Shown here piece by piece: positions 1 through 6,381 of a stretch of DNA of 6,922 bases. Made by a program: the position numbers and the translations under genes. How positions within the stretch are numbered: position 1 is the first letter of the stretch; every line of letters starts with the position of its first letter. Below the pieces are notes generated by a model. That model made no database searches, had not been told where the DNA came from, and worked only from the letters and a program-made list of their open reading frames with translations. This DNA comes from Pseudomonadota bacterium (GTDB lineage: Bacteria; Desulfobacterota; Syntrophia; Syntrophales; UBA5619): positions 1 to 6,922 of the forward strand of contig JAHJQP010000072.1 in NCBI GenBank assembly GCA_018819165.1, in the 5' to 3' direction.

Positions 1-2
1 CC

Positions 3-78
3 TGGTAGGCGGAACAGGACTTGAACCTGTGACTTCCACGGTGTAAGCGTGGCGCTCTCCCAGCTGAGCTACCCGCCC
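3..78 (-). tRNA. tRNA-Val, anticodon TAC
   Basis: A complete 76-nt cloverleaf reads on the minus strand. The acceptor stem GGGCGGG pairs with TCCGCCT, with G-U pairs at both ends. A D-arm, a CCACG/CGTGG anticodon stem with loop CTTACAC, and a T-arm with loop TTCAAGT follow, and the 3' CCA is encoded. The anticodon TAC lies at window positions 43-45 and specifies valine. The gene is downstream of lon on the same strand and has its own promoter. No terminator separates it from lon, so some read-through from lon is possible. The window ends before any downstream terminator could be seen. Confidence 0.97.
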
Positions 79-102
79 GTATCACCCTCTTTTCTGCGTG
101 GG

Positions 103-131
103 TTTCTAACAGCTACGCTCCCCCTTGTCAA
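103..131 (-). promoter_or_regulatory. Sigma70-like promoter of tRNA-Val
   Basis: On the minus strand a perfect -35 box TTGACA (126-131) is followed after exactly 17 nt by TAGAAA (103-108), a 4/6 match to TATAAT. The next bases, CCCACGC, are GC-rich, like the discriminator of growth-rate-controlled stable-RNA promoters. The -10 box ends about 24 nt before the first base of tRNA-Val. The -35 box begins only 3 nt after the lon stop codon. The assignment rests on sequence match and spacing only. Confidence 0.75.
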
Positions 132-134
132 GAA

Positions 135-2621
135 TTAAGTTCTCCTCCGTGTTTTCCCCTGGCTGTCAGAAAATAATGCATGCAAAGGAACTTCAGTTTT
201 TTCCATAATGGCGTCTATAATGGGCAACATCATATCATCTTGCTTTGAATTTTCCTTCTCCTCTATTTTTTCCTCGGGCAGAAGCGCAACCTTCAAGACC
301 TCATCGACATGATCCACGAAGATGATCTCCATGTCCTTCAGAATATTGGCAGGGACATCAGCCAGATCCTTTTCGTTGTCCTTGGGAATAATGACTGTAC
401 GAATATTCCCCCGATGTGCGGCCAGGAGCTTCTCTTTAAGGCCGCCGATCGGCAACACCCTGCCCCTCAGGGTGATCTCTCCCGTCATGGCCAGATCGCC
501 TCTGACCTTACGCCGAATTAAAGCCGAGGCTATGGAAGTGGCCATGGTGATTCCGGCTGAAGGTCCATCCTTGGGAATGGCGCCCTCCGGCACATGGACA
601 TGGATATCCGTCTCCTTGTAGAAACCTTCCGTCAATCCGAACCTTCCGGCCCGGGCGCGGACATACGTGAGCGCTGCCTGTGCCGACTCCTGCATCACAT
701 CTCCGAGTTTCCCGGTCAGGGTCATTTTCCCCGTTCCCTGCATAATGGAGGCCTCAATCACCAGAAGTTCCCCGCCTACTTCGGTCCAGGCAAGACCGAT
801 CGCGAGACCGATTTCATCCCGCCCCTCTGTTTCCCCATGACGGAATTTCGGCACACTCAAATAGCCCGGAACAGATCTCGAGGAAATCTTTATTCGGCCT
901 TTTCCACCCTCCGCCACAATCTTCTTGGCTACCTTACGGCAGATGGAAGCGATTTCCCGCTCCAGATTCCTTACCCCCGCTTCCCGTGTATATTGACGGA
1001 TGATCGTCATCAGCGCACCGTCCGTAAAAAGAACACCGTCCTTTTTAAGCCCGTTGGCCACCATCACCTTGGGCACGAGGAAGCGCTTGGCGATATTCAG
1101 TTTTTCCGGCTCCGTATAGCCAGCCAGGCGGATTACCTCCATCCGGTCCTGGAGCGGCGCGGGAATCGTCTGGAGCACATTGGCCGTGGTGATGAACATG
1201 ATATCGGATAGATCGTAATCGACTTCCAGGTAATTGTCGTTGAAGGCATAGTTCTGCTCAGGATCTAAAACCTCCAGCAGGGCCGAAGAGGGATCGCCGC
1301 GAAAATCTGAGCTCAGTTTATCCACCTCATCAAGGCAGAACACGGGGTTGTTTGTGCCGGCCTTTTTAAGAAGCTGGATGATCCTTCCCGGCATGGCACC
1401 GATATAGGTTCGCCTGTGTCCCCTGATTTCGGCCTCGTCTCTGACGCCGCCCAGTGAAAGCCGGACGAATTTCCGGTTGGTGGCGCGGGCCACCGACTTC
1501 GCAATCGAGGTCTTTCCGACACCCGGAGGTCCAACCAGGCAGAGGATCGGCCCTTTGTTCTTCTTCACGAGGGTCTGCACGGCCAGATATTCGATGATCC
1601 GCTCCTTGACCTTCTTCAGTCCGTAATGATCGTCTTCAAGGATGGTCTCCGATTCCTTCAGGGTATAACTGTTTTCTGTCCTTTCGGACCAGGGCATGTC
1701 GAGCAGCCAGTCGATGTAATTTCTGACCACCGTCGCCTCCGCAGACATCGGGGCCATCATCTGCATCTTTTTGATTTCCTGCTTGACCTTCTTGTGGGCC
1801 TCTTCGGAAAGCTTCTTCTGTTTCAGTCTTTTTTCCAGTTCAACGATTTCGTTTCGGAAATCGTCCTTCTCCCCCATTTCCTTCTGGATGGCCCGCATCT
1901 GTTCGTTGAGGTAGTAGTCCTTCTGGGTCTTTTCCATCTGTTTTTTGACCCTTCTTTTAATCTTCTCCTCAACCTGAAGGATTTCGATCTCAGAAAGCAT
2001 CAGCTCATAGATCGCTTCCATTCTCTCGGAGACGTTGCCGATATCGAGGACCCTCTGCTTGTCCTCCAATTTAGCATTGACCTGTGATATGACTACGTCC
2101 GCCATTTTTGACGGGTCCTCGATGGAGGCGATGGTCCCCACCATCTCCAGATGCACTTTCTTTGTCATCTTGGCATAGGTTTCAAAGGAGTCCCGGATGC
2201 TCCTCATCAGGGCCTCTATCTTGACCCTGTCCAGCCCAACAAACTCTTCCATTTCTTCGGCGCGCACCAGGAAAAAGTCGTCACAGGGGAGATATTCGCG
2301 GATGATCCCCCGCATTTTCCCCTCGACCAGAACCTTGACCGTACCATCGGGCAGACGCAGAAGCTGGATGATGATTCCGACCGTCCCTATTGCATGGATG
2401 TCGTCTTCACCGGGATCATCCTTCTGGGCGCTTTTCTGGGCCACCAGGAAGATCCCCTTTTCCTCCTTCATGGCAAATTCCAGGGCGGCGATAGACCTTT
2501 CCCGGCCCACAAAAAGGGGGACAATCATATGGGGAAAGACCACCACATCCCGGAGAGGCAAAAGTGGGATGTCCATGATTTTCTCATTCACTTCCACTTT
2601 ATTTTCGCGATCAAACATCAT
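135..2621 (-). CDS. lon: ATP-dependent protease La (LonA)
   Basis: Lon is a cytosolic homo-oligomeric AAA+ serine protease that degrades misfolded and short-lived regulatory proteins. The 828-aa protein starts with the LAN substrate-recognition domain (from about residue 17, DIPLLPLRDVVVFPHMIVPL). A helical and coiled-coil segment covers about 190-300. The AAA+ module has Walker A GPPGVGKT at 364-371 and Walker B LDEVDK with D431 and E432. The C-terminal protease domain has the catalytic Ser688 in KDGPSAG and Lys731 in GGLKEKLLAAHRG, the 43-residue spacing of LonA Ser-Lys dyads. The first of two adjacent ATGs is chosen because AGGA lies 7 nt upstream (2629-2632). It follows clpX by 27 nt, so co-transcription is likely. 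The tail after about residue 782 is some 45 residues longer than E. coli Lon (784 aa): a Lys/Glu-rich linker, then a hydrophobic patch and a basic end. No key residue is missing. Confidence 0.98.
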   Translation of the reverse strand: MMFDRENKVEVNEKIMDIPLLPLRDVVVFPHMIVPLFVGRERSIAALEFAMKEEKGIFLVAQKSAQKDDPGEDDIHAIGTVGIIIQLLRLPDGTVKVLVEGKMRGIIREYLPCDDFFLVRAEEMEEFVGLDRVKIEALMRSIRDSFETYAKMTKKVHLEMVGTIASIEDPSKMADVVISQVNAKLEDKQRVLDIGNVSERMEAIYELMLSEIEILQVEEKIKRRVKKQMEKTQKDYYLNEQMRAIQKEMGEKDDFRNEIVELEKRLKQKKLSEEAHKKVKQEIKKMQMMAPMSAEATVVRNYIDWLLDMPWSERTENSYTLKESETILEDDHYGLKKVKERIIEYLAVQTLVKKNKGPILCLVGPPGVGKTSIAKSVARATNRKFVRLSLGGVRDEAEIRGHRRTYIGAMPGRIIQLLKKAGTNNPVFCLDEVDKLSSDFRGDPSSALLEVLDPEQNYAFNDNYLEVDYDLSDIMFITTANVLQTIPAPLQDRMEVIRLAGYTEPEKLNIAKRFLVPKVMVANGLKKDGVLFTDGALMTIIRQYTREAGVRNLEREIASICRKVAKKIVAEGGKGRIKISSRSVPGYLSVPKFRHGETEGRDEIGLAIGLAWTEVGGELLVIEASIMQGTGKMTLTGKLGDVMQESAQAALTYVRARAGRFGLTEGFYKETDIHVHVPEGAIPKDGPSAGITMATSIASALIRRKVRGDLAMTGEITLRGRVLPIGGLKEKLLAAHRGNIRTVIIPKDNEKDLADVPANILKDMEIIFVDHVDEVLKVALLPEEKIEEKENSKQDDMMLPIIDAIMEKTEVPLHALFSDSQGKTRRRT

Positions 2622-2648
2622 GTTTTCTTCCTGCAGTTGCGCTTTTTT

Positions 2649-3911
2649 TTAAGCGGTTTCCGATTTCTTTTCAAATAGGAGGATCGGCTTTTCCTTGTTC
2701 AGCACCACTTCCTCGCTGATCACGCATTCCTTCACATCGCTCGTCGACGGCAAATCGTACATGATCTCGAGCATCGTATTTTCCAGAATTGCCCGCAATC
2801 CGCGCGCCCCCGATTTCCTTTCCGCCGACAGTTTTGCAACGGCCCGGAGGGCGCCCTCCGTAAATTTCAGTTTGACCCCTTCTATCTCGAACAGCTTCTG
2901 ATACTGTCTGATAATGGCATCCTTGGGATCAACCAGTATTTGGATAAGATCTTCCTGCGTCAGCTCATTGAGCGTCGCGATCACCGGCAACCTACCGATG
3001 AACTCCGGAATCAGGCCGTATTTAAGAAGATCCTCCGGCTGGACTTCGGGTAGAAGCTGATCCGTCCTCTTTTTCCGTTTGCTTCTGATCTCGGCCCCGA
3101 AACCCATCGCGTTTACGCCGATCCGGCGGGCGATGATATCGTCAAGATCATTGAAGGCCCCGCCGCAGATGAACAGTATATTCGTCGTGTCTACCTGGAT
3201 AAATTCCTGCTGCGGGTGTTTTCTTCCTCCCTTGGGCGGAATGTTGGCCATCGTCCCTTCGATAATCTTGAGCAGGGCCTGCTGGACCCCCTCTCCCGAA
3301 ACATCCCTCGTGATGGAAGGATTTCCTGATTTTTTTGCGATCTTGTCGATTTCGTCAATATAAACAATCCCTTTTGATGTCCTTTCCACATCATAATCGG
3401 CATTCTGAAGGAGGCTGAGAATGATATTCTCCACATCCTCACCCACATAGCCTGCCTCCGTCAGCGTGGTCGCATCGGCAATCGTGAAGGGTACATTCAG
3501 CATCTTTGCCAGCGTCTTGGCCAGAAGCGTTTTTCCGGAACCGGTCGGTCCGATGAGCAGGATGTTGCTCTTCTGAATATCGACTCCCCCCATATCTACA
3601 GGGGAAAACAACCGGCGGTAGTGATTATAGACGGCAACGGACAGGACTTTCTTAGGTCTTTCCTGGCCGATGACATACTGATCCAGAAATTTCGTGATGG
3701 CCTTCGGTTCCGGGTTTCCCTTGCGGAACTCATCCGTACCCGGTTTTTCACACTCCTCTTCGACAATACAACGACACAGCTCGATGCATTCATCGCAGAT
3801 ATAGGCCATGGGACCGGCAACCAGCTTTTTTACTTCATTCTGGTTTTTACCGCAGAACGAACAGAACAGAAGTCCCCGTCCTTCCTGTTGATCTCTTCCT
3901 TTTTTAACCAT
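2649..3911 (-). CDS. clpX: ATP-dependent Clp protease, ATPase subunit ClpX
   Basis: ClpX is the hexameric AAA+ unfoldase that recognises substrates such as ssrA-tagged proteins and threads them into ClpP. In this 420-aa form the N-terminal zinc-binding domain has Cys17, Cys20, Cys39 and Cys42. Walker A GPTGSGKT is at 121-128, the pore-1 loop GYVG at 154-157, Walker B has D186 and E187, the arginine finger is R307 in EFIGRLP and the sensor-2 arginine is R370 in GAR. The ClpP-docking loop reads MGF at 269-271 where E. coli has IGF. The ATG at 3911 is chosen because AGGGG lies 7 nt upstream and the protein then begins like other ClpX proteins. The frame stays open for 50 more codons upstream, but that part resembles no ClpX N-terminus. 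It lies 146 nt after clpP and 27 nt before lon. Confidence 0.98.
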   Translation of the reverse strand: MVKKGRDQQEGRGLLFCSFCGKNQNEVKKLVAGPMAYICDECIELCRCIVEEECEKPGTDEFRKGNPEPKAITKFLDQYVIGQERPKKVLSVAVYNHYRRLFSPVDMGGVDIQKSNILLIGPTGSGKTLLAKTLAKMLNVPFTIADATTLTEAGYVGEDVENIILSLLQNADYDVERTSKGIVYIDEIDKIAKKSGNPSITRDVSGEGVQQALLKIIEGTMANIPPKGGRKHPQQEFIQVDTTNILFICGGAFNDLDDIIARRIGVNAMGFGAEIRSKRKKRTDQLLPEVQPEDLLKYGLIPEFIGRLPVIATLNELTQEDLIQILVDPKDAIIRQYQKLFEIEGVKLKFTEGALRAVAKLSAERKSGARGLRAILENTMLEIMYDLPSTSDVKECVISEEVVLNKEKPILLFEKKSETA

Positions 3912-3918
3912 GTAAAAA

Positions 3919-3923
3919 CCCCT
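3919..3923 (-). promoter_or_regulatory. Ribosome binding site that fixes the clpX start
   Basis: AGGGG on the minus strand stands 7 nt before the ATG at 3909-3911. It supports the 420-aa ClpX over a version extended upstream by 50 codons, which would start at a TTG overlapping the clpP stop and has no comparable Shine-Dalgarno sequence. Confidence 0.75.
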
Positions 3924-3940
3924 ATCATTGATATTCACGT

Positions 3941-3960
3941 AAAAAAGTCGAATTTCGACT
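3941..3960 (-). terminator. Small hairpin with T-run between clpP and clpX; possible weak terminator or attenuator
   Basis: On the minus strand the 15-nt perfect inverted repeat AGTCGAAATTCGACT (3946-3960) runs directly into a T-run (3941-3946). As RNA it folds to a 5-6 bp stem with a 3-5 nt loop followed by U residues, the layout of an intrinsic terminator. The stem is short and only moderately GC-rich, so termination would be partial at best. It lies about 100 nt after the clpP stop and 18 nt before the clpX Shine-Dalgarno site. It could instead be a protein-binding palindrome near a clpX promoter. I found no convincing promoter in this gap. Confidence 0.45.
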
Positions 3961-4057
3961 CCATTTGTCATTACCGCGAAGGAGAGAATTAAGTTAGTTA
4001 TTCTGGGCTCCCGTTTCCACGGTAGTGACAGGATTTTGGACTCTTTTTGCGAAGCCG

Positions 4058-4642
4058 TCAAATTTTCTTGACGATGATCTCATCGATTATACCATATTCC
4101 CTGGCTTGCGCACCAGTCATGTAATAATCCCGCTCCGTGTCGGCGGTGATTTTTTTCATGGGCTGCCCCGTCAGCTCGGCCAGGATCTGGTTCAGATCCT
4201 CCTTCAGCCGCAGAATCTCCCTGGCCTGAATATCGATGTCCGTTGCCTGTCCCGAAAACCCGCCCAACGGCTGGTGGATCAGGATTCTCGAATGGGGCAG
4301 AGCATACCTTTTCCCCTTCTGGCCCGCCGCCAGCAGAAGCGCGCCCATGCTGGCCGCCTGTCCCATGCAGACTGTAGCGACTGCGGGCTTGATGTATTGC
4401 ATGGTATCGAAAATCGCGAGGCCTGAGCTGACATGCCCGCCGGGGGTATTCAGATAAAAAAAGATCTCCTTATCAGGATCCTCTGATTCCAGATAGAGCA
4501 TCTGCGCGATCACCAGGTTAGACACTTCATCGTCGATAGCCGTTCCCAGGAAAATGATGCGATCCTTCAGGAGCCTTGAATAGATATCAAAGGCTCTCTC
4601 TCCCCGTCCATCCTGTTCCACCACCATTGGTATAAGGGTCAT
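4058..4642 (-). CDS. clpP: ATP-dependent Clp protease, proteolytic subunit ClpP
   Basis: ClpP forms the two-ring, 14-subunit serine peptidase barrel that degrades proteins delivered by ClpX or other Clp ATPases in the cytosol. At 194 aa it has the usual length. The catalytic triad is visible: Ser98 in GQAASMGA, His123 in LIHQPLGG and Asp172 in ERDYYM. The glycine-rich oxyanion segment NTPGGHVSSG lies at 65-74. The start MTLIPMVVEQ is the typical ClpP N-terminus with a very short or no propeptide. The ATG overlaps the stop of tig as ATGA. Its Shine-Dalgarno sequence GGAG (4651-4654, 8 nt upstream) lies inside the tig coding region, so translational coupling to trigger factor is likely. clpX follows after 146 nt, longer than the other gaps in this cluster. 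Confidence 0.98.
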   Translation of the reverse strand: MTLIPMVVEQDGRGERAFDIYSRLLKDRIIFLGTAIDDEVSNLVIAQMLYLESEDPDKEIFFYLNTPGGHVSSGLAIFDTMQYIKPAVATVCMGQAASMGALLLAAGQKGKRYALPHSRILIHQPLGGFSGQATDIDIQAREILRLKEDLNQILAELTGQPMKKITADTERDYYMTGAQAREYGIIDEIIVKKI

Positions 4643-5973
4643 TTTCCTTTCTCCGGGATTTTGGAATTTTCCTTCCTGATTGAAGTGATCGTGGCCTTTT
4701 CCTCCAGTAATTCATAGGTCTTGCGGCTGAGGAGCTTGCTCCTGACGTTTTCGATCAGGTCATCCTTTTCAAGAGATTTTTTCAAAGTCCCATAATCCTG
4801 AGCCCTCTGTGCGGCGATCTCCCGGATCTCTTTTTCCACCTCGTCTTCACCGACGGTCAAGGCCTCCTTCCTGGCGATGTTCTTGAGAAGAAGAGTTGTT
4901 TTCACGATCTTGATCGCCTCTTCACGGAACTGATCATGGAGTTTAAAGCTGAAATCGGCCGCCCGCTTCGGATCCATACCGCCGGCAGCCATTCTCTGCT
5001 GCGTATCGGCCATCATGTAATAGATCTGACGCTCCACATATGACGTTGGGACCTCAAAGTCATTGTTCGCCAGAAGTTTTTCACTGATATGCCTTTCAAA
5101 ATCCGCAGCTATTTTGCGCTTTTTCTCCTCTTCAAGATTATTCCGCACATCGGTCCTGAGGGCATCCAGTGATTCGTATCGCTCAAAGTTCTTAATAAAT
5201 TGATCATCAATCTCCGGCAGCTTCTTGATACGGATCCCTTTGATGCTTACCGTAAAATCGACATCCTTTCCCGCCAGATGCGAGGCATGATAGGTTTCGG
5301 GGAATTTGACCGGGAAAGAGTCCGTTTCCCCCTTTTTCATGCCGATCAACTCATCCTCAAAACCGGGAATAAACGCCTTTGAACCTATCTCCAGTAAATA
5401 ATTCTCGGACTTCAGCTCTTTAAGCGGTTCGCCGGCAAGGAAACCTTCAAAATCGAGGGTTACGAAATCCCCCGGGAGCACCCCGCGATCCTCGTGGACC
5501 TCTTCCATCGTGGCGAACAGCTGCCGAATCTCCTCCATTCTTGTTTCAAGATCCTCTTCTGTCACGACCGGTTCTTCTCTCTCGAGTTCCAGCCCGAGAT
5601 AGTCTTTCGGCTCGATGATTGGTTCCACTTCGACCGTTGCCGAAAAAACAAAATCCTTTTCCATTTCGATCCCCTTCTGCTCAATCTCGGGCCGAGTCAC
5701 CGCGGGGATCTGTTTCTCCTGCAAAGTCTCCCAATAGTATCTGTTTATCAGCTTGGACAGCGTCTCTTCTTCCGCCTGTTCCCGGTAGTGCATTTCCAGT
5801 ATCCCCCTCGGAATCCTGCCCGGCCTGAAACCTCTTATCTTGGCGGTCTTGCCCACCTGACGGTAAACCGCGTCCAGTTCATTTTTCACATCCGCCCAGG
5901 CAATATCAAATGACAATTTCTTCTTGACGGAACTGATATCTTCAATCTTTACGGCGGCACTGATGTCACTCAC
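4639..5973 (-). CDS. tig: Trigger factor, ribosome-associated chaperone and peptidyl-prolyl isomerase
   Basis: Trigger factor docks near the ribosome exit tunnel and shields nascent chains. The 444-aa protein has an N-terminal ribosome-binding domain (about 1-130) with the docking signature GFRPGRIP at 48-55. A FKBP-type prolyl isomerase domain covers about 160-245 (GDFVTLDFEGFLAG from 168, FIPGFEDELIGMKKGE from 201). A long helical C-terminal substrate-binding domain follows. GTG at 5971-5973 is chosen as start because AAAGGAG (5983-5989) stands 9 nt upstream. The frame continues to a TTG seven codons further up, but that codon lies upstream of this Shine-Dalgarno site. The start is preceded by tRNA-Leu with no terminator between, and the stop overlaps clpP. 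It is probably the first protein gene of the tig-clpP-clpX-lon operon. Confidence 0.97.
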   Translation of the reverse strand: MSDISAAVKIEDISSVKKKLSFDIAWADVKNELDAVYRQVGKTAKIRGFRPGRIPRGILEMHYREQAEEETLSKLINRYYWETLQEKQIPAVTRPEIEQKGIEMEKDFVFSATVEVEPIIEPKDYLGLELEREEPVVTEEDLETRMEEIRQLFATMEEVHEDRGVLPGDFVTLDFEGFLAGEPLKELKSENYLLEIGSKAFIPGFEDELIGMKKGETDSFPVKFPETYHASHLAGKDVDFTVSIKGIRIKKLPEIDDQFIKNFERYESLDALRTDVRNNLEEEKKRKIAADFERHISEKLLANNDFEVPTSYVERQIYYMMADTQQRMAAGGMDPKRAADFSFKLHDQFREEAIKIVKTTLLLKNIARKEALTVGEDEVEKEIREIAAQRAQDYGTLKKSLEKDDLIENVRSKLLSRKTYELLEEKATITSIRKENSKIPEKGK

Positions 5974-5982
5974 GGCAATATA

Positions 5983-5989
5983 CTCCTTT
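5983..5989 (-). promoter_or_regulatory. Ribosome binding site that fixes the GTG start of tig
   Basis: AAAGGAG on the minus strand is a strong Shine-Dalgarno sequence 9 nt before the GTG at 5971-5973. The alternative TTG start (5992-5994) is on the far side of this site and has no similar sequence of its own, so the GTG start is preferred. Confidence 0.8.
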
Positions 5990-6002
5990 ATCAAAAGACA
6001 TT

Positions 6003-6014
6003 TTATCCGGATAA
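6003..6014. repeat. 12-bp perfect palindrome between tRNA-Leu and tig
   Basis: TTATCCGGATAA reads the same on both strands and sits 9 nt after the tRNA-Leu CCA end and 29 nt before the tig start. No T-run follows on the minus strand, so it does not look like an intrinsic terminator. It could be a processing hairpin, a regulator site or chance. Confidence 0.4.
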
Positions 6015-6023
6015 TCCTGAGAT

Positions 6024-6110
6024 TGGTGCGAGAGAGGGGACTTGAACCCCTATCCGCTCAGGCGGGCTGGATCCTAAGTCCAGTGCGTCTACCAGTTCCG
6101 CCACTCTCGC
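6024..6110 (-). tRNA. tRNA-Leu, anticodon TAG
   Basis: A complete 87-nt class II tRNA with the long variable arm typical of leucine (stem CCGC/GCGG with loop CTGA). The acceptor stem GCGAGAG/CTCTCGC is perfect. The anticodon stem CTGGA/TCCAG holds loop CTTAGGA, giving anticodon TAG (window 6074-6076). The T-loop is TTCAAGT, the discriminator base is A and the 3' CCA is encoded. It lies 50 nt upstream of tig on the same strand with no terminator in between, so it may be cut out of a joint tRNA-mRNA transcript. Confidence 0.97.
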
Positions 6111-6128
6111 ATGGTAAAATCCTTGCTC

Positions 6129-6157
6129 TATATATGCTTTACCCCTCCGATTGTCAA
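6129..6157 (-). promoter_or_regulatory. Sigma70-like promoter of tRNA-Leu, possibly also of the tig-clpP-clpX-lon operon
   Basis: On the minus strand a perfect TTGACA (6152-6157) is followed after 17 nt by TATATA (6129-6134). The -10 box ends 18 nt before the first base of tRNA-Leu. The promoter lies downstream of the tRNA-Pro terminator, so tRNA-Leu is transcribed independently of tRNA-Pro. No promoter of similar quality is visible between tRNA-Leu and tig, which makes this the best candidate for the whole operon. Confidence 0.8.
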
Positions 6158-6190
6158 CATCCATTATCGGATCGGCCTCTGAAATATATT

Positions 6191-6215
6191 AAAAAACCGC
6201 CTGTTCGGCGGTTTT
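6191..6215 (-). terminator. Intrinsic terminator after tRNA-Pro
   Basis: On the minus strand AAAACCGCC, a 5-nt loop GAACA and GGCGGTTTT form a 9-bp stem with a GC-rich core. The 3' arm continues into a run of six T residues. It begins 10 nt after the encoded CCA of tRNA-Pro. The plus strand also shows a T-rich tail, so the structure could work in both directions, but no plus-strand gene reads into it here. Confidence 0.9.
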
Positions 6216-6225
6216 CATTTTTTAT

Positions 6226-6302
6226 TGGTCGGGGCGAGTGGATTTGAACCACCGGCCCTCTGAACCCCATTCAGATACGCTACCAGACTGCGCCACGCCC
6301 CG
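6226..6302 (-). tRNA. tRNA-Pro, anticodon GGG
   Basis: A complete 77-nt cloverleaf. The acceptor stem CGGGGCG/CGCCCCG begins with the C1-G72 pair characteristic of bacterial proline tRNAs. The anticodon stem TCTGA/TCAGA holds loop ATGGGGT, giving anticodon GGG (window 6266-6268), which reads CCC and CCU. The T-arm GGTGG/CCACT has loop TTCAAAT, and the 3' CCA is encoded. It ends in its own intrinsic terminator, so it is a single-gene unit divergent from the plus-strand gene at 6435. Confidence 0.97.
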
Positions 6303-6327
6303 ACCTGAATCACCTCACTTCTAAAAT

Positions 6328-6356
6328 TGCTTACCACCATCAGCGGGTCATGTCAA
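6328..6356 (-). promoter_or_regulatory. Putative promoter of tRNA-Pro
   Basis: A perfect -35 box TTGACA lies at 6351-6356 on the minus strand. At the 17-nt spacing the -10 position reads TAAGCA (6328-6333), a poor match to TATAAT. The tRNA starts 25 nt after that box. The -35 identity and the parallel with the two other tRNA genes support the call. The weak -10 lowers confidence. Confidence 0.55.
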
Positions 6357-6381
6357 GAATAAGGATAATGAAGCATAAATC

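Noticed and set aside
594..1211. 205-codon plus-strand ORF
   Set aside because: It lies fully antisense to the conserved AAA+ and protease domains of lon. Its composition follows from lon codon structure, and it resembles no known family.
2637..2660. CGCTT-A-run-AAGCG inverted repeat at the clpX stop
   Set aside because: The loop is a run of A and no T-run follows on the transcribed strand, so it is not a terminator. Five base pairs is within chance.
1626..2678. Several plus-strand ORFs opposite the N-terminal half of lon
   Set aside because: Leu/Phe/His-rich translations are the mirror of the Lys/Glu-rich coiled-coil region of Lon. No start signals and no domain were recognised.
131..3995. 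11-nt identical string AGAATTAAGTT at 131-141 and 3985-3995
   Set aside because: One copy includes the lon stop codon and the other lies in the clpP-clpX gap. It is short and AT-rich, with no repeat structure around it, so chance is the simplest explanation.
3912..4057. Possible heat-shock (sigma32) or CIRCE element upstream of clpX
   Set aside because: No CTTGAAA/CCCCAT pair at proper spacing and no TTAGCACTC-N9-GAGTGCTAA was found. The palindrome there does not match either.
3079..4457. Plus- and minus-strand ORFs overlapping clpX and clpP in other frames
   Set aside because: They are shadows of two intact, strongly conserved genes.
5924..6247. 107-codon plus-strand ORF covering the tig start, tRNA-Leu and the terminator
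   Set aside because: It is antisense to a complete tRNA and to tig; peptides such as RERGLEPLSAQ are the usual product of translating a tRNA-Leu backwards. No ribosome binding site and no independent support.
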